DNA from: Prolixibacteraceae bacterium
GTDB lineage: Bacteria; Bacteroidota; Bacteroidia; Bacteroidales; Prolixibacteraceae
Assembly: GCA_028282195.1 (NCBI GenBank)
Contig: JANQII010000217.1
Coordinates: 1 to 34,265 of the forward strand
Length of the DNA stretch: 34,265 nucleotides
Reading direction: 5' to 3'
The notes beneath the pieces are model-generated. The model was not told the DNA's origin and ran no database searches. It was given only the letters and a program-made list of their open reading frames with translations. Below, piece by piece: positions 1 through 8,306 of the stretch (the stretch's first letter is position 1; each line of letters begins with the position of its first letter). The position numbers and the translations under genes are program-made.

Positions 1-114
1 ATAATTACATGATTTTTTAGCTGATATTTAAAAGCATTATAAGAGGTATTTAGTTTTGTAAGATGATCTACTTAAATAAAATCGTTGGTTAAACCGGGAA
101 GGCGAAATTGAGCG

Positions 115-132
115 TCCCGATAATTATCGGGA
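115..132. repeat. Perfect 18-nt palindrome
   Basis: TCCCGATAATTATCGGGA equals its own reverse complement. A relative with two differences lies at 11099-11116; both differences turn Watson-Crick pairs into G-T wobble pairs. This suggests a dispersed repeat family, but its role is unknown. Confidence 0.6.
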
Positions 133-161
133 TAAGGAAATTTCAACGCAGTTTAGGTGAA

Positions 162-180
162 CCTGCCTGCGGTAGGCAGG
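162..180. repeat. Short inverted repeat (CCTGCCT/AGGCAGG)
   Basis: Seven-base arms CCTGCCT and AGGCAGG are separated by GCGGT. It lies 30 bases after the palindrome at 115-132. The form is that of short dispersed palindromes found between genes in Bacteroidota; no gene function is implied. Confidence 0.5.
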
Positions 181-278
181 AAAGACGCATAATCAAATAA
201 ATAATTTTTAAACAGTTTCTGAAATACACGATCTTCCCAAAAAGAAGTTAAAATTAGCCTGGATCTTATCTAAATCGT

Positions 279-286
279 TATTTTTG
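279..286 (+). promoter_or_regulatory. Candidate -7 promoter box for the acyl-CoA synthetase
   Basis: TATTTTTG fits the Bacteroidota consensus TAnnTTTG and would give a leader of roughly 45 nt before the ATG at 337. No clear -33 element is seen at the expected distance, so the call is tentative. Confidence 0.35.
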
Positions 287-336
287 CTGAACTTTAAAAG
301 CTTTTCCTTTGTTTTACAGGAACTTATAAATGTACT

Positions 337-1980
337 ATGGGAGATTTGAAGAAACTGACTTTGCCTGCAATGTTGCAGGCAAGCTTTAAGAAATACGAAA
401 AGAAAAATTCGCTGGTTTTTGTAGGAGAGGATCACAGAACATACGGAGACTTAAAAACTGAAGTTGAAGCTTTAGGAGGTAAACTTCGTATCATGGGGAT
501 TGGCAGAGGTACTAAGGTTGCAGTGTTAAGCACGAATATGCCTAATTGGGGGATTGCTTTTTTTGCTATTGCATCTGTTGGTGCTGTTGCAGTTCCTATT
601 CTTCCTGACTTTCATGTTGCGGAAATTCATAACATTATTAAGCATGCCGAGGTCGAAGCAATTTTTGTTTCTGAAGGTTTAATGAGTAAACTTGACCAGG
701 ATCAGTTTCCATCTTTAAAAGTTATTCAAATCGAAAACTTTGAGCTAGTAAATGCTTCAAATAAACCTTCAGAAAAAGTTCCTGGAGATGATTGTCCATT
801 TATATATGAAGATGTTGATGAAGATGACCTTTTATCAATTATTTATACCTCTGGCACAACCGGAAAATCAAAAGGAGTAATGTTAACTCACCGTAACATT
901 GTTTGGACCGGACAGCAAAGCCGTACTTTGCAGCATATTATTCCAGAGGATCGTTTTCTTTCTGTTCTACCCTTGTCGCATACTTTTGAAAATACGCTGG
1001 GGCTTATTCTTCCAATAATGTTTGGTGCTTCAGTTTATTATTTGGAGAAACCGCCAACTGCACCGGTTTTATTGCCTGCATTAAAAGAAGTGAAGCCAAC
1101 CATTATGCTGGTTGTGCCTTTGATTATTGAAAAAGTATATAAAGGAAAAATACTTCCGCAAATTAATAGCAAGCCAATTACAAAGACTTTATATAAAGTT
1201 AGGCCTTTCAGGATTTTGTTGAGCCGGGTTGCTGGCAAGAAACTAATGGATACTTTCGGAGGTGAATTGAAATTCTTTGGTATAGGCGGCGCCAAACTTG
1301 ATAATGATGTTGAGCGTTTCCTGATGGATGGTAAATTTCCACTTGCCATTGGCTATGGACTAACTGAAACCTCACCATTGTTGGCTGGAGCTGTAGGGAA
1401 AAATGTTCGTTATCTTTCCACCGGAATTCCCATGCAAGGCGTAAAACTTCGGATTGCGAATGCTGACCCTCATACGGGTGAAGGGGAAATACAAGCCAAA
1501 GGCGACAATGTAATGAAGGGTTACTACAAAGAACCTGAGATTACAAAGGAAGTGTTTACAGAAGATGGCTGGTTTAAAACCGGCGATTTAGGAAAATTTG
1601 ACAAGTTTGGTTTTTTGTACATCAAAGGACGGATTAAAAATATGATTGTTGGTGCCAGTGGTGAAAATATTTATCCTGAAGAAATTGAGTCTGTGATTAA
1701 CCGTATGGAATATGTGCTGGAGTCACTGGTTGTTCAGCAGAAAGGTCGGCTTGTTGCTATGGTTCACCTTAACATGGAAGAAATTGAGCAACGCTTTAAG
1801 CAGTTAAAAGAAGAAGCTGTGCAGAAAGTACATACTAAAGTAGACGATATTCTGGATGAAATTCATAAGAAAGTGAATGAAGAGGTAAACAAGTTCTCAC
1901 GCATACAAAGCATTGTGCTTCAACCAGTACCTTTTGAAAAAACCCCAACTCAAAAAATTAAACGGTTTTTGTATTATTAG
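337..1980 (+). CDS. AMP-forming acyl-CoA synthetase (long-chain fatty acid-CoA ligase family)
   Basis: The 547-residue protein carries the hallmarks of the ANL adenylating superfamily: the P-loop-like YTSGTTGKSKG motif at residues 170-180, YGLTETSP at 340-347, GWFKTGD at 411-417, and a C-terminal PTQKIKR whose lysine (about 540) corresponds to the catalytic lysine of the adenylation step. The family activates carboxylic acids with ATP to an acyl-adenylate and then forms acyl-CoA; this length and layout match bacterial FadD-like and long-chain ligases. No signal peptide or membrane segment is visible, so it should be cytosolic or membrane-peripheral. The ATG at 337 is the first good start. It stands alone: the next gene is 145 nt away and differs strongly in base composition. 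Chain-length preference cannot be read from the sequence. Confidence 0.9.
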   Translation: MGDLKKLTLPAMLQASFKKYEKKNSLVFVGEDHRTYGDLKTEVEALGGKLRIMGIGRGTKVAVLSTNMPNWGIAFFAIASVGAVAVPILPDFHVAEIHNIIKHAEVEAIFVSEGLMSKLDQDQFPSLKVIQIENFELVNASNKPSEKVPGDDCPFIYEDVDEDDLLSIIYTSGTTGKSKGVMLTHRNIVWTGQQSRTLQHIIPEDRFLSVLPLSHTFENTLGLILPIMFGASVYYLEKPPTAPVLLPALKEVKPTIMLVVPLIIEKVYKGKILPQINSKPITKTLYKVRPFRILLSRVAGKKLMDTFGGELKFFGIGGAKLDNDVERFLMDGKFPLAIGYGLTETSPLLAGAVGKNVRYLSTGIPMQGVKLRIANADPHTGEGEIQAKGDNVMKGYYKEPEITKEVFTEDGWFKTGDLGKFDKFGFLYIKGRIKNMIVGASGENIYPEEIESVINRMEYVLESLVVQQKGRLVAMVHLNMEEIEQRFKQLKEEAVQKVHTKVDDILDEIHKKVNEEVNKFSRIQSIVLQPVPFEKTPTQKIKRFLYY

Positions 1981-2085
1981 AATAACCCTGAAATAGGAAG
2001 TTTTACTCCTTGACATAATAAGTTTTGACTTTTATATTCCCTAAAAAAAATGTGCAAAAAACTTATATAGTTTTAAATAATCTTA

Positions 2086-2093
2086 TATATTTG
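2086..2093 (+). promoter_or_regulatory. Candidate -7 promoter box for the methyltransferase
   Basis: TATATTTG matches TAnnTTTG exactly. Transcription would start near 2100, about 26 nt before the ATG at 2126. No good -33 box is seen. Confidence 0.45.
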
Positions 2094-2125
2094 GTGTATA
2101 ATCATGTGTAAGGTTGTTTAAGGAT

Positions 2126-3196
2126 ATGGATAAGTATTTATCAGTAAGTCAAGCTGCTGAAATTTTGAAAATAAGTGCTGAAACTCTTCGAAGGTGGGAC
2201 AATAATGGTAAGTTTAAGAGTTCAAGGCATCCAATAAATAACTATAGAGTTTACTCTGAAGAGCAGATAATGAACTTAGTTGAAGAATTACAACTTGAAA
2301 TTCATTATAGGCCAATCCAGAAAAATGTTAAAGATATTGATCCATACTTTACAACTAAATGTGGTAAACTTTATAATGAAGATTCAATAAGTTTTCTAAA
2401 AAAACTAGATTCCAATTCTGTTGATTTGATTTTTGCCGATCCTCCCTATAATATTAAGAAAGCTGAGTGGGATACCTTTTCCTCTCAAAAAGAATATGTT
2501 GATTGGAGTATGGAATGGATATCGGAATCACATCGTGTATTAAAAAAGACAGGATCATTATATATCTGCGGATTTTCTGAAATTTTGGCAGACATAAAAT
2601 GGGCTGCTTCACATTTGTTTAAAGGGTGCAAATGGTTGGTTTGGTTTTATAGAAACAAAGCCAATCTTGGAAATGATTGGGGGCGTTCTCATGAAAGTAT
2701 TTTGCATTTTAGGAAGTCAAAAGATTTTATTTTTAATATTGATGAAGTACGAATTCCTTATAATGAACATACTTTGAAGTATCCTCAAAGAACACAAGCA
2801 GAGTCCTCTCAATATTCAAATGGTGGAAAAAAAAGCTATGTATGGGAGCCTAATCCTTTAGGTGCTAAACCCAAAGATGTTTTTGAAATACCAACTATAT
2901 CTAATAGCTCATGGGAGAAATACCCACATCTGACTCAAAAACCAGTTGAACTTTTAAGAAAGATAATTTTATCGTCCTCTAATGAAGATAATCTTATTGT
3001 TGACCCTTTTGGTGGTTCAGGAACAACCTATGCTGTAGCTGAAGCTTATAATAGAAAATGGCTGGGAACTGAACTCGAAAGTAATTATTGTCTGATAATA
3101 AAAGAACGATTATCTGATGTAGATCATTTAAGTAGAATTGCAGAGGCAAGAGATACTGTTGAATCAAATAAGAGACGTAAAAAATTAAGAGGCTAA
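2126..3196 (+). CDS. DNA (N4-cytosine or N6-adenine) methyltransferase with N-terminal helix-turn-helix
   Basis: Numbered from the ATG at 2126, the 356-residue protein starts with a MerR/excisionase-like helix-turn-helix (SVSQAAEILKISAETLRRW, roughly residues 5-60). It continues with an amino-methyltransferase domain: catalytic motif IV DPPY at 105-108, then HLTQKPVELL, then the AdoMet-binding motif I DPFGGSGTT at 293-301. DPPY before motif I gives the beta-class order. Its middle part resembles the MboII/HinfI-type branch, as remembered and not searched. It should protect DNA from the endonuclease encoded convergently at 3185-4072; the two 3' ends overlap by 12 nt. A TTG at 2114 would add four residues, but the ATG is preferred. 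The gene is AT-rich relative to its neighbours, suggesting horizontal acquisition. The HTH may bind the operon promoter or contribute to target recognition; this is inference. Confidence 0.85.
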   Translation: MDKYLSVSQAAEILKISAETLRRWDNNGKFKSSRHPINNYRVYSEEQIMNLVEELQLEIHYRPIQKNVKDIDPYFTTKCGKLYNEDSISFLKKLDSNSVDLIFADPPYNIKKAEWDTFSSQKEYVDWSMEWISESHRVLKKTGSLYICGFSEILADIKWAASHLFKGCKWLVWFYRNKANLGNDWGRSHESILHFRKSKDFIFNIDEVRIPYNEHTLKYPQRTQAESSQYSNGGKKSYVWEPNPLGAKPKDVFEIPTISNSSWEKYPHLTQKPVELLRKIILSSSNEDNLIVDPFGGSGTTYAVAEAYNRKWLGTELESNYCLIIKERLSDVDHLSRIAEARDTVESNKRRKKLRG

Positions 3197-4072
3197 TAAA
3201 TCAAAGATATCCTTGGTTAATAATTCTGAAAATGATTTCATGTGAAGTGAATAAGGTTTTTTGTTAGCATTGGGAGGTGGATCTAAATAATAAATACCTT
3301 CAAGTTTTGTCAGAAAATTAGTATAAACCATAAAAAGACCTGAAACAAGAGTAAAACTTATGTTGTCACTTTCTTTACGCTGGACATCATTTAAAAATAT
3401 ACCAATTACTTTTTGAGGGTGTTTAACAAATCTTTCCAATAGAATTTTATCAATGAACATCTTCCCCATTCTGTCTTTCGACGTGGTTTTGACCGAAACT
3501 ACAATTTCATTCTCATCTAAGAAGCTAGTTGAGGACTTTACTTTTTTATAAGGAGATATAATTAAGTCATTTTCACATTTATAAGTTTTTATTCCCTCAT
3601 CTGTTTCATAAGGAATCTGAAGAACCAGTTTTTTGTTGGCAATACCAATTTCGGATATGGTTACTTTTATTAATTCTTCAAATCTATTTCCTACGTGCTT
3701 TCTTGCACTATTAGGATTAACCAGTAAATCTAATCCTACCCCTATTGCTTGCTGAATTGTATAAATAGTATTGTCAATTAAATTTCTTTCTTCATTGGTG
3801 ATATTTTCTTTGCGTCCAATCTTTAAGAGAATTTCATTTAGAGACTTGAAACAATCTTTAAATGAGTCAATATTCTCTATAAACATATTTTTGTTTATTG
3901 GTCTGACAAATTTTTTAGTTTCAGCAATTTCAGAAAAAAATATTTTGTAATTATCCTTTTGGTTATACCCACTTATAACATTAGGCAAATAATTCAGAAT
4001 TCGAATAGTAATCTCTTTAAATTCTTCTAAAGAAGTTTTAGGTTTTTGTAAATCTTTATCAAGTGCAATCAT
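3185..4072 (-). CDS. Putative type II restriction endonuclease (PD-(D/E)xK type)
   Basis: The 295-residue protein has no signal peptide. A nuclease core can be read in its middle: GNRFEELI at 128-135 (candidate acidic residue E132 or E133), END at 167-169 followed by a strand (D169), and VVSVKTTSKDR at 191-201 with K195. The K-T-T-x-K-D-R string resembles the active-site strand of EcoRII/PspGI-type enzymes, in which the second acidic residue of the (D/E)xK motif is replaced; here the position is Ser193. Adjacency to a DNA methyltransferase with overlapping 3' ends strongly supports a restriction-modification pair. The N-terminal 120 residues are helical and not recognised. The recognition site cannot be predicted. 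Like its partner the gene is AT-rich. Confidence 0.75.
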   Translation of the reverse strand: MIALDKDLQKPKTSLEEFKEITIRILNYLPNVISGYNQKDNYKIFFSEIAETKKFVRPINKNMFIENIDSFKDCFKSLNEILLKIGRKENITNEERNLIDNTIYTIQQAIGVGLDLLVNPNSARKHVGNRFEELIKVTISEIGIANKKLVLQIPYETDEGIKTYKCENDLIISPYKKVKSSTSFLDENEIVVSVKTTSKDRMGKMFIDKILLERFVKHPQKVIGIFLNDVQRKESDNISFTLVSGLFMVYTNFLTKLEGIYYLDPPPNANKKPYSLHMKSFSELLTKDIFDLLAS

Positions 4073-4254
4073 TTCAAAAAATCCCGGTAATTCGATAAAT
4101 AGTAAGTGACAATTTTATCATTTGCCTAAGTTTTTGAATATAACTCAAATGTTTTCAAATAGCAAAACATTTGTTTAAAAGGAAGTTGTACGAACTTAGA
4201 CTTGTAATCAGTATTCTTACAAAAGAAGGATAAACTTTCCAGTAAATTTTGAAA

Positions 4255-5580
4255 TTATTTATTCATTAATCCCAATACATTTGCAGTCATCACTTTTATG
4301 CCTGTATAAATGGTTTGTTCATAATCAGGGTTTAGGTGAGGGGAGTGTAAAGGATACGGCTTTTCACCTTTCGCGTTTAATTCTTTCATAAGAGCAGGGC
4401 TGGTACTACCCAACCACATTAAACAGATCGGAATTTTTTCCTCTGTTGTCCCATATACTCCAAAATCTTCACCTACCATGGCAGGTTTAACGGCTATTAC
4501 ATTTTCAGCACCCAGTAAGTCGGTCGTAATATTTTGGATATCTGAACTTAAATTATCATGGTTGATAACTGGCGGTGTATTGACTGCAAGAACCTTTACG
4601 TTTGGCAGCTTATCTTTTGGCATCCCGGCAGTTAGAGCTGCTCCGTCACATACTCTCTTAATGGCTTCGATTGTTTTTGTAATTACGGCTTCGTTGTAGT
4701 AACGAAGTGTTAATTCCATTTTTACTTCATCAGGAATAATATTTGGCCGGGTGCCGCCATGTATTGAACCTACTGTTACAACAACAGGGTCTAGCGGGTT
4801 GGTTTCACGACTTATTATGGTTTGCAAATCCATGATAATCCTTGAAGAGATGACGATAGGATCGATGCACTTTTCGGGGTAAGCCCCATGACCGCCTTTA
4901 CCAAAAACAGTGATTTCAGCTGTTTTAACTCCGGCAAAAACCGGGCCTTGGGCCAATCCAATTTTTCCTGATTCAAGCTCAGGATTAATATGGTAAGCTA
5001 AAGCTGCATCAGGTTTTGGGAATTTGCTAAATAAGCCGGTATCAATAGCCAGCTTTGCACCCCCGCTAAACTCTTCAGCTTGTTGTGCAATTACTAAAAG
5101 GGTACCTTGCCAATGATCTTTCATTTCAACCAAACACCTTAAACTTCCCAACCATACTGACATATGAATATCATGACCGCAGGCATGCATAACCGGAACT
5201 ACATCTCCATCTCTGTTCGTAGATTCTTTTGTACTTGCAAACTCAAAATCGGTTTTTTCTTTTATCGGTAAGGCATCCATGTCAGTGCGCAGCATAATCG
5301 TAGGACCATTTCCATTTTTGAATAAGCCAATCACATTATTGCCTCCAAAATTTTTAGTTACCTCAAAACCAATTTGCTTTAATTCATCCTGCATTCGTTG
5401 AGAAGTCTCAAACTCCAGAAATGATAATTCAGGGTTTTTATGCAGGTGCTTGCATAGCTCTAATGCGTACCTGGAATTTACGTCAACATGTTTTTCTAAA
5501 ACAGGATTGGATCCAGTTTGTCCATTTGTTATAATTGAATAAAGTATCATCACCGTGAATATTAAAAACTGCTTCATCAT
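4255..5580 (-). CDS. Exported M20-family amidohydrolase (N-acyl-amino-acid hydrolase/hippuricase type)
   Basis: The 441-residue protein starts with a signal peptide (hydrophobic stretch about 4-19, cleavage near NGQTG). It then shows the M20D pattern: HKNPELSFLE at 47-56, LRTDMDALPI at 97-106, HACGHD at 132-137, AQQAEE at 165-170, GKGGHGAYPE at 227-236 and MVGEDFG near the C-terminus. Expected metal ligands are Cys134, His136, Glu170, His197 and the histidine of HSPHLNPDY. Family members hydrolyse N-acyl amino acids, indole-3-acetyl conjugates or similar amides; the natural substrate here is unknown. The signal peptide places it in the periplasm or outside the cell. Two ATG codons start the gene (5580 and 5577). 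An 8-bp inverted repeat lies in the leader at 5601-5621. It is monocistronic, separated from the upstream operon by a terminator. Confidence 0.88.
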   Translation of the reverse strand: MMKQFLIFTVMILYSIITNGQTGSNPVLEKHVDVNSRYALELCKHLHKNPELSFLEFETSQRMQDELKQIGFEVTKNFGGNNVIGLFKNGNGPTIMLRTDMDALPIKEKTDFEFASTKESTNRDGDVVPVMHACGHDIHMSVWLGSLRCLVEMKDHWQGTLLVIAQQAEEFSGGAKLAIDTGLFSKFPKPDAALAYHINPELESGKIGLAQGPVFAGVKTAEITVFGKGGHGAYPEKCIDPIVISSRIIMDLQTIISRETNPLDPVVVTVGSIHGGTRPNIIPDEVKMELTLRYYNEAVITKTIEAIKRVCDGAALTAGMPKDKLPNVKVLAVNTPPVINHDNLSSDIQNITTDLLGAENVIAVKPAMVGEDFGVYGTTEEKIPICLMWLGSTSPALMKELNAKGEKPYPLHSPHLNPDYEQTIYTGIKVMTANVLGLMNK

Positions 5581-5600
5581 ATTTTTATAAGGCTGTTAGC

Positions 5601-5621
5601 ATTCAATTGTTCAAATTGAAT
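5601..5621. promoter_or_regulatory. Inverted repeat upstream of the M20 hydrolase
   Basis: ATTCAATT and AATTGAAT are separated by five bases, 21-41 nt upstream of the start codon. It could be an operator or only an AT-rich dyad; no adjacent regulator gene supports a specific factor. Confidence 0.25.
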
Positions 5622-5665
5622 AAGTATGTTCTTCTGTAAAAGTCGAAATAAATATCCAGTAAACG

Positions 5666-5691
5666 AAAAAAGCTCAACAAAAGTTGAGCTT
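5666..5691 (-). terminator. Intrinsic terminator of the isomerase/isochorismatase operon
   Basis: A perfect 9-bp stem AAGCTCAAC/GTTGAGCTT (5670-5678 and 5683-5691) with a 4-nt loop is followed on the minus strand by a run of T (5666-5670). It lies 25 nt beyond the stop codon of the isochorismatase-like gene. Confidence 0.85.
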
Positions 5692-5716
5692 ACATCAGAG
5701 TAGTATTGTAAAAAAA

Positions 5717-6259
5717 TTATTTTACCAGTTTAGAAATGGTTTTAAATTCAGCTGTACCGGAAGAACGTGTCAGTTCAAAAAGAATTGATTCGTATGAAGC
5801 CATCATAATTCCTTCATAACGGAAACGTTCTTTAGCCAATTCTATATTTGCTGCTGAACGCGAAGAAGTACAGTCCATTACAACAATCGGGTTAAACCCT
5901 GCATCCTTTAAGTCAATGGCAGTTTGCAATACACAAACATGACTTTCAATACCACAAATAATTACATTTTTTGCATCTAGTGATTTTAGTTTTTCAGAAA
6001 TTGCAGGTTCGTCGCAGCAGCTAAAATCACGCTTTTCAATGTGTTCAAAATTTTCAAATACAGATTTTACGGGCTCGATGGTTTCGCCAAGTCCTTTAGT
6101 GTATTGTTGCGCAACAACAACAGGAAGCTCAAGAGCCTGTAATCCCTGAATTAATATGCTGCAGTTATTTGCCAGCTTTTCTGCTTCAACCACATGTGGA
6201 AACAAACGTTCCTGAATGTCAACGACTAATCCAACCGTGTTTTCTTTTGTAATTCGCAT
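5717..6259 (-). CDS. Isochorismatase-like cysteine hydrolase
   Basis: With the ATG at 6259 the protein has 180 residues and starts directly at the first strand (MRITKENTVGLVVDIQERL). Upstream in-frame sequence would overlap the isomerase gene by some 90 nt and looks non-coding in this frame. The catalytic triad of the superfamily is visible: Asp14 in VVDIQ, Lys76 in EKRDFS and Cys109 in GIESHVCVLQT. This matches the YcaC-like branch of small cytosolic hydrolases acting on amide or ester bonds; the substrate is not known. The gene follows the isomerase gene by 10 nt and ends before a strong terminator, so the two form an operon. No pathway connecting both products is obvious. Confidence 0.82.
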   Translation of the reverse strand: MRITKENTVGLVVDIQERLFPHVVEAEKLANNCSILIQGLQALELPVVVAQQYTKGLGETIEPVKSVFENFEHIEKRDFSCCDEPAISEKLKSLDAKNVIICGIESHVCVLQTAIDLKDAGFNPIVVMDCTSSRSAANIELAKERFRYEGIMMASYESILFELTRSSGTAEFKTISKLVK

Positions 6260-6269
6260 AGTTTTATAA

Positions 6270-6881
6270 TTATTTTTGAAGCCTTGCCTGACTTCGTGAT
6301 TTATCGCCAAGGTAGCCTCCATGGTGGCGTTTGGCATATTCTTCATTGGTAAATCCAATCGTTTTCATCATCAGTACAACCAGTACATCCCCTATAACTG
6401 TCATGGTTGTTGTTGAAGTACTTGGTGTTAAACCTAAGGTGCACACTTCTTTTGGGTTGCCGGTTGCCAGCAATGCATCAGCCATTTTTGCCAAATCACT
6501 TTCTTCATTTCCGGTAATGACTAACAAAGGGAGGTTTTCATAAAGGTTATCCGCCAATTCAACCAGCTCAAGAATCTCACGGGTTTTACCAGAATTGGAA
6601 ATTAGCAGTAACACATCATTCGGTTGTACAACTCCCAAATCTCCATGCTGTGCATCGCTTGGGTGCAAGAATACTGCTGGTGTCCCGGTTGAACTAAATG
6701 TCGTTGCAATGTTTAGGGCAATTTGTCCTGCTTTACCCATACCACTTGCAACAATTTTCCCATTTTTTTTATGGACGCGCTCCTCAATAATTTTAATTGC
6801 TTTTTCAAACTCTTCAGTTACCGGTATTGACGAAATGGCATTAGCTTCCTGCTTGATAAGCTGCAGTACATCTTGTTTCAT
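6270..6881 (-). CDS. Lone SIS-domain sugar-phosphate isomerase (KdsD/GutQ-like)
   Basis: The 203-residue protein is a single SIS domain: IVASGMGKAG near the N-terminus, HPSDAQHGDLG and LLISNSGKTREI in the middle, then TPSTSTTTM, and HHGGYLG at about 186-192. The pattern follows KdsD/GutQ (KpsF family), including the region holding the catalytic histidine, but the tandem CBS domains of the E. coli enzymes are absent. CBS-less arabinose-5-phosphate isomerases are known in Bacteroides, where they feed Kdo synthesis for lipopolysaccharide, so this role is likely; another phosphosugar isomerisation is possible. I chose the ATG at 6881 because a good promoter box (6903-6910) places transcription start after the more upstream TTG at 6905. 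It is first in an operon with the isochorismatase-like gene. Confidence 0.8.
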   Translation of the reverse strand: MKQDVLQLIKQEANAISSIPVTEEFEKAIKIIEERVHKKNGKIVASGMGKAGQIALNIATTFSSTGTPAVFLHPSDAQHGDLGVVQPNDVLLLISNSGKTREILELVELADNLYENLPLLVITGNEESDLAKMADALLATGNPKEVCTLGLTPSTSTTTMTVIGDVLVVLMMKTIGFTNEEYAKRHHGGYLGDKSRSQARLQK

Positions 6882-6902
6882 TTTTCTGATTTTTTGTTCA
6901 TG

Positions 6903-6934
6903 CAAAACTACGCTATTTTTTAAGTTTTTGCCAA
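6903..6934 (-). promoter_or_regulatory. Promoter of the SIS isomerase operon
   Basis: On the minus strand TAGTTTTG (6903-6910) matches TAnnTTTG, and TTGG (6931-6934) lies 20 nt upstream at the expected -33 position. The predicted start point is near 6898, leaving a leader of under 20 nt before the ATG at 6881. This decides the start codon of the gene. Confidence 0.55.
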
Positions 6935-7008
6935 TGATTTAAGCTTGTTCACATTCAATTTCACACAAATACAAAACGGGGATTTTTTAAAATATTGTTT
7001 TAAAATTA

Positions 7009-7029
7009 TTTGGTGAATTTTCCACCAAA
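7009..7029. promoter_or_regulatory. Inverted repeat in the kdsD-like/sucC divergent spacer
   Basis: Seven-base arms TTTGGTG and CACCAAA are separated by seven bases. The same spacer has two copies of GTTTTAAAAT at 6997-7006 and 7056-7065. These could be operator sites for sucCD or be chance features of an AT-rich spacer. Confidence 0.25.
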
Positions 7030-7160
7030 CATTTCGAGAAATCAGATGTTAATATGTTTTAAAATACTAGAAAAACCTGATAAATATACTTCTAATCTTC
7101 TAGATGTTTTGATACATTTAGTTTCAAAAACAGAGGTACTAACCTTTAAATAATTAATTT

Positions 7161-8300
7161 ATGAAGATACACGAATATCAAGCCAAGGAAATCTTCAAAA
7201 AATATGGCCTTCCGGTACCGGACGATGTTCTTTGCCATTCGGTTAAGGAAGTAGAAAAAGCGATGGCAAAGAAGAAGGATAGGGTGGTTGTTAAAGCTCA
7301 GGTTCTTGTTGGTGGACGTGGGAAAGCAGGAGGGGTAAAACTGGCAAAAACCAAAGAGGAGGCTGTTGAATTGGCCGGACAAATTTTGGGAATGGATATT
7401 AAAGGCTACAAGGTTGAAAAAGTTTTGATTGCTGATGCCGTTGATATTGAGAAGGAGTTTTACGTTGGTTTAATTAATGATCGCAATTCAAAATCGGTTA
7501 CTTTAATGGCAAGTGCTGAAGGTGGGGTAGAGATTGAAGAAGTTGCTAAAACCCATCCGGAGCTGATTCATAAATTCAACATTGACCCGTTAACTGGCTT
7601 GTTGGATTTTCAGGCCCGTAATATCGGGATGAAGTTATTTGGTGATGTGAAGCTGGCAAGGAAAGCTGCTGTAATTTTTCAAAAGTTGTATAAACTTTTT
7701 GTAGAAACTGATGCAACAATTGCTGAGATAAACCCACTGGTATTGACTCCTGATAAAAAGATTTGGGCAATTGATGGTAAAATGAATTTTGATGAGAATG
7801 CATTGTATCGTCAACCTGGGATTTTAGCAATGAGAGAAGCAGATGAAGATGAGCTGAAGGAGATTGATGCAAAGGAACATGGGCTTTCTTATGTGAAACT
7901 GGATGGAGACATTGGCTGTATGGTAAACGGCGCAGGCCTTGCTATGGCAACAATGGATATGATTAAACTGTATGGTGGTTCACCTGCCAATTTTCTTGAC
8001 ATTGGTGGAAGTTCCAATCCTCAGAAGGTGGTTGATGCAATGAACATCCTGATTTCTGACCGTAATGTGAAAGCAGTGATGATCAACATTTTTGGAGGGA
8101 TCACACGTTGTGATGATGTTGCACGTGGGCTAATTGAGGCTTTGGATATTATTCATGCCGATATTCCGATTGTAGTCCGTCTTTCAGGAACAAATGCAGA
8201 GAAAGGTTTGGCAATACTGAAAAAGACAGGTTTGCCTACGGTGGAAACAATGAGTGAGGCTGCCAAGGTAGCTATAGAATTGAGTCAGGAACAAAAATAG
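7161..8300 (+). CDS. sucC: Succinyl-CoA synthetase (ADP-forming) beta subunit
   Basis: The 379-residue product has the ATP-grasp architecture of SucC: the N-terminal MKIHEYQAKEIFKKYG, GGRGKAGGVKLA in the nucleotide-binding region, the metal-binding EINPL, and the C-terminal ligase domain with NGAGLAMATMD and GGITRCDDVARGL. Together with SucD it interconverts succinyl-CoA and succinate with substrate-level phosphorylation in the TCA cycle. Length matches the roughly 385-residue family. The next gene, sucD, starts 6 nt after the stop, a standard two-gene operon. A 255-nt divergent spacer separates it from the SIS isomerase operon. Confidence 0.96.
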   Translation: MKIHEYQAKEIFKKYGLPVPDDVLCHSVKEVEKAMAKKKDRVVVKAQVLVGGRGKAGGVKLAKTKEEAVELAGQILGMDIKGYKVEKVLIADAVDIEKEFYVGLINDRNSKSVTLMASAEGGVEIEEVAKTHPELIHKFNIDPLTGLLDFQARNIGMKLFGDVKLARKAAVIFQKLYKLFVETDATIAEINPLVLTPDKKIWAIDGKMNFDENALYRQPGILAMREADEDELKEIDAKEHGLSYVKLDGDIGCMVNGAGLAMATMDMIKLYGGSPANFLDIGGSSNPQKVVDAMNILISDRNVKAVMINIFGGITRCDDVARGLIEALDIIHADIPIVVRLSGTNAEKGLAILKKTGLPTVETMSEAAKVAIELSQEQK

Positions 8301-8306
8301 ATTGTT

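Larger units (their letters stand above)
1..336. other. Gene-free leader upstream of the acyl-CoA synthetase
   Basis: No convincing coding sequence is seen on either strand. The stretch contains two compact palindromes (115-132 and 162-180, listed separately) and a candidate -7 box at 279-286. The left edge may contain the end of a gene lying outside the window, but no reading frame supports this. Confidence 0.6.

Noticed and set aside
6259-6358. Longer N-terminus for the isochorismatase-like protein
   Set aside because: The extra residues would overlap the 3' end of the isomerase gene by about 90 nt in another frame and do not resemble the family; the ATG at 6259 starts at the first conserved strand.
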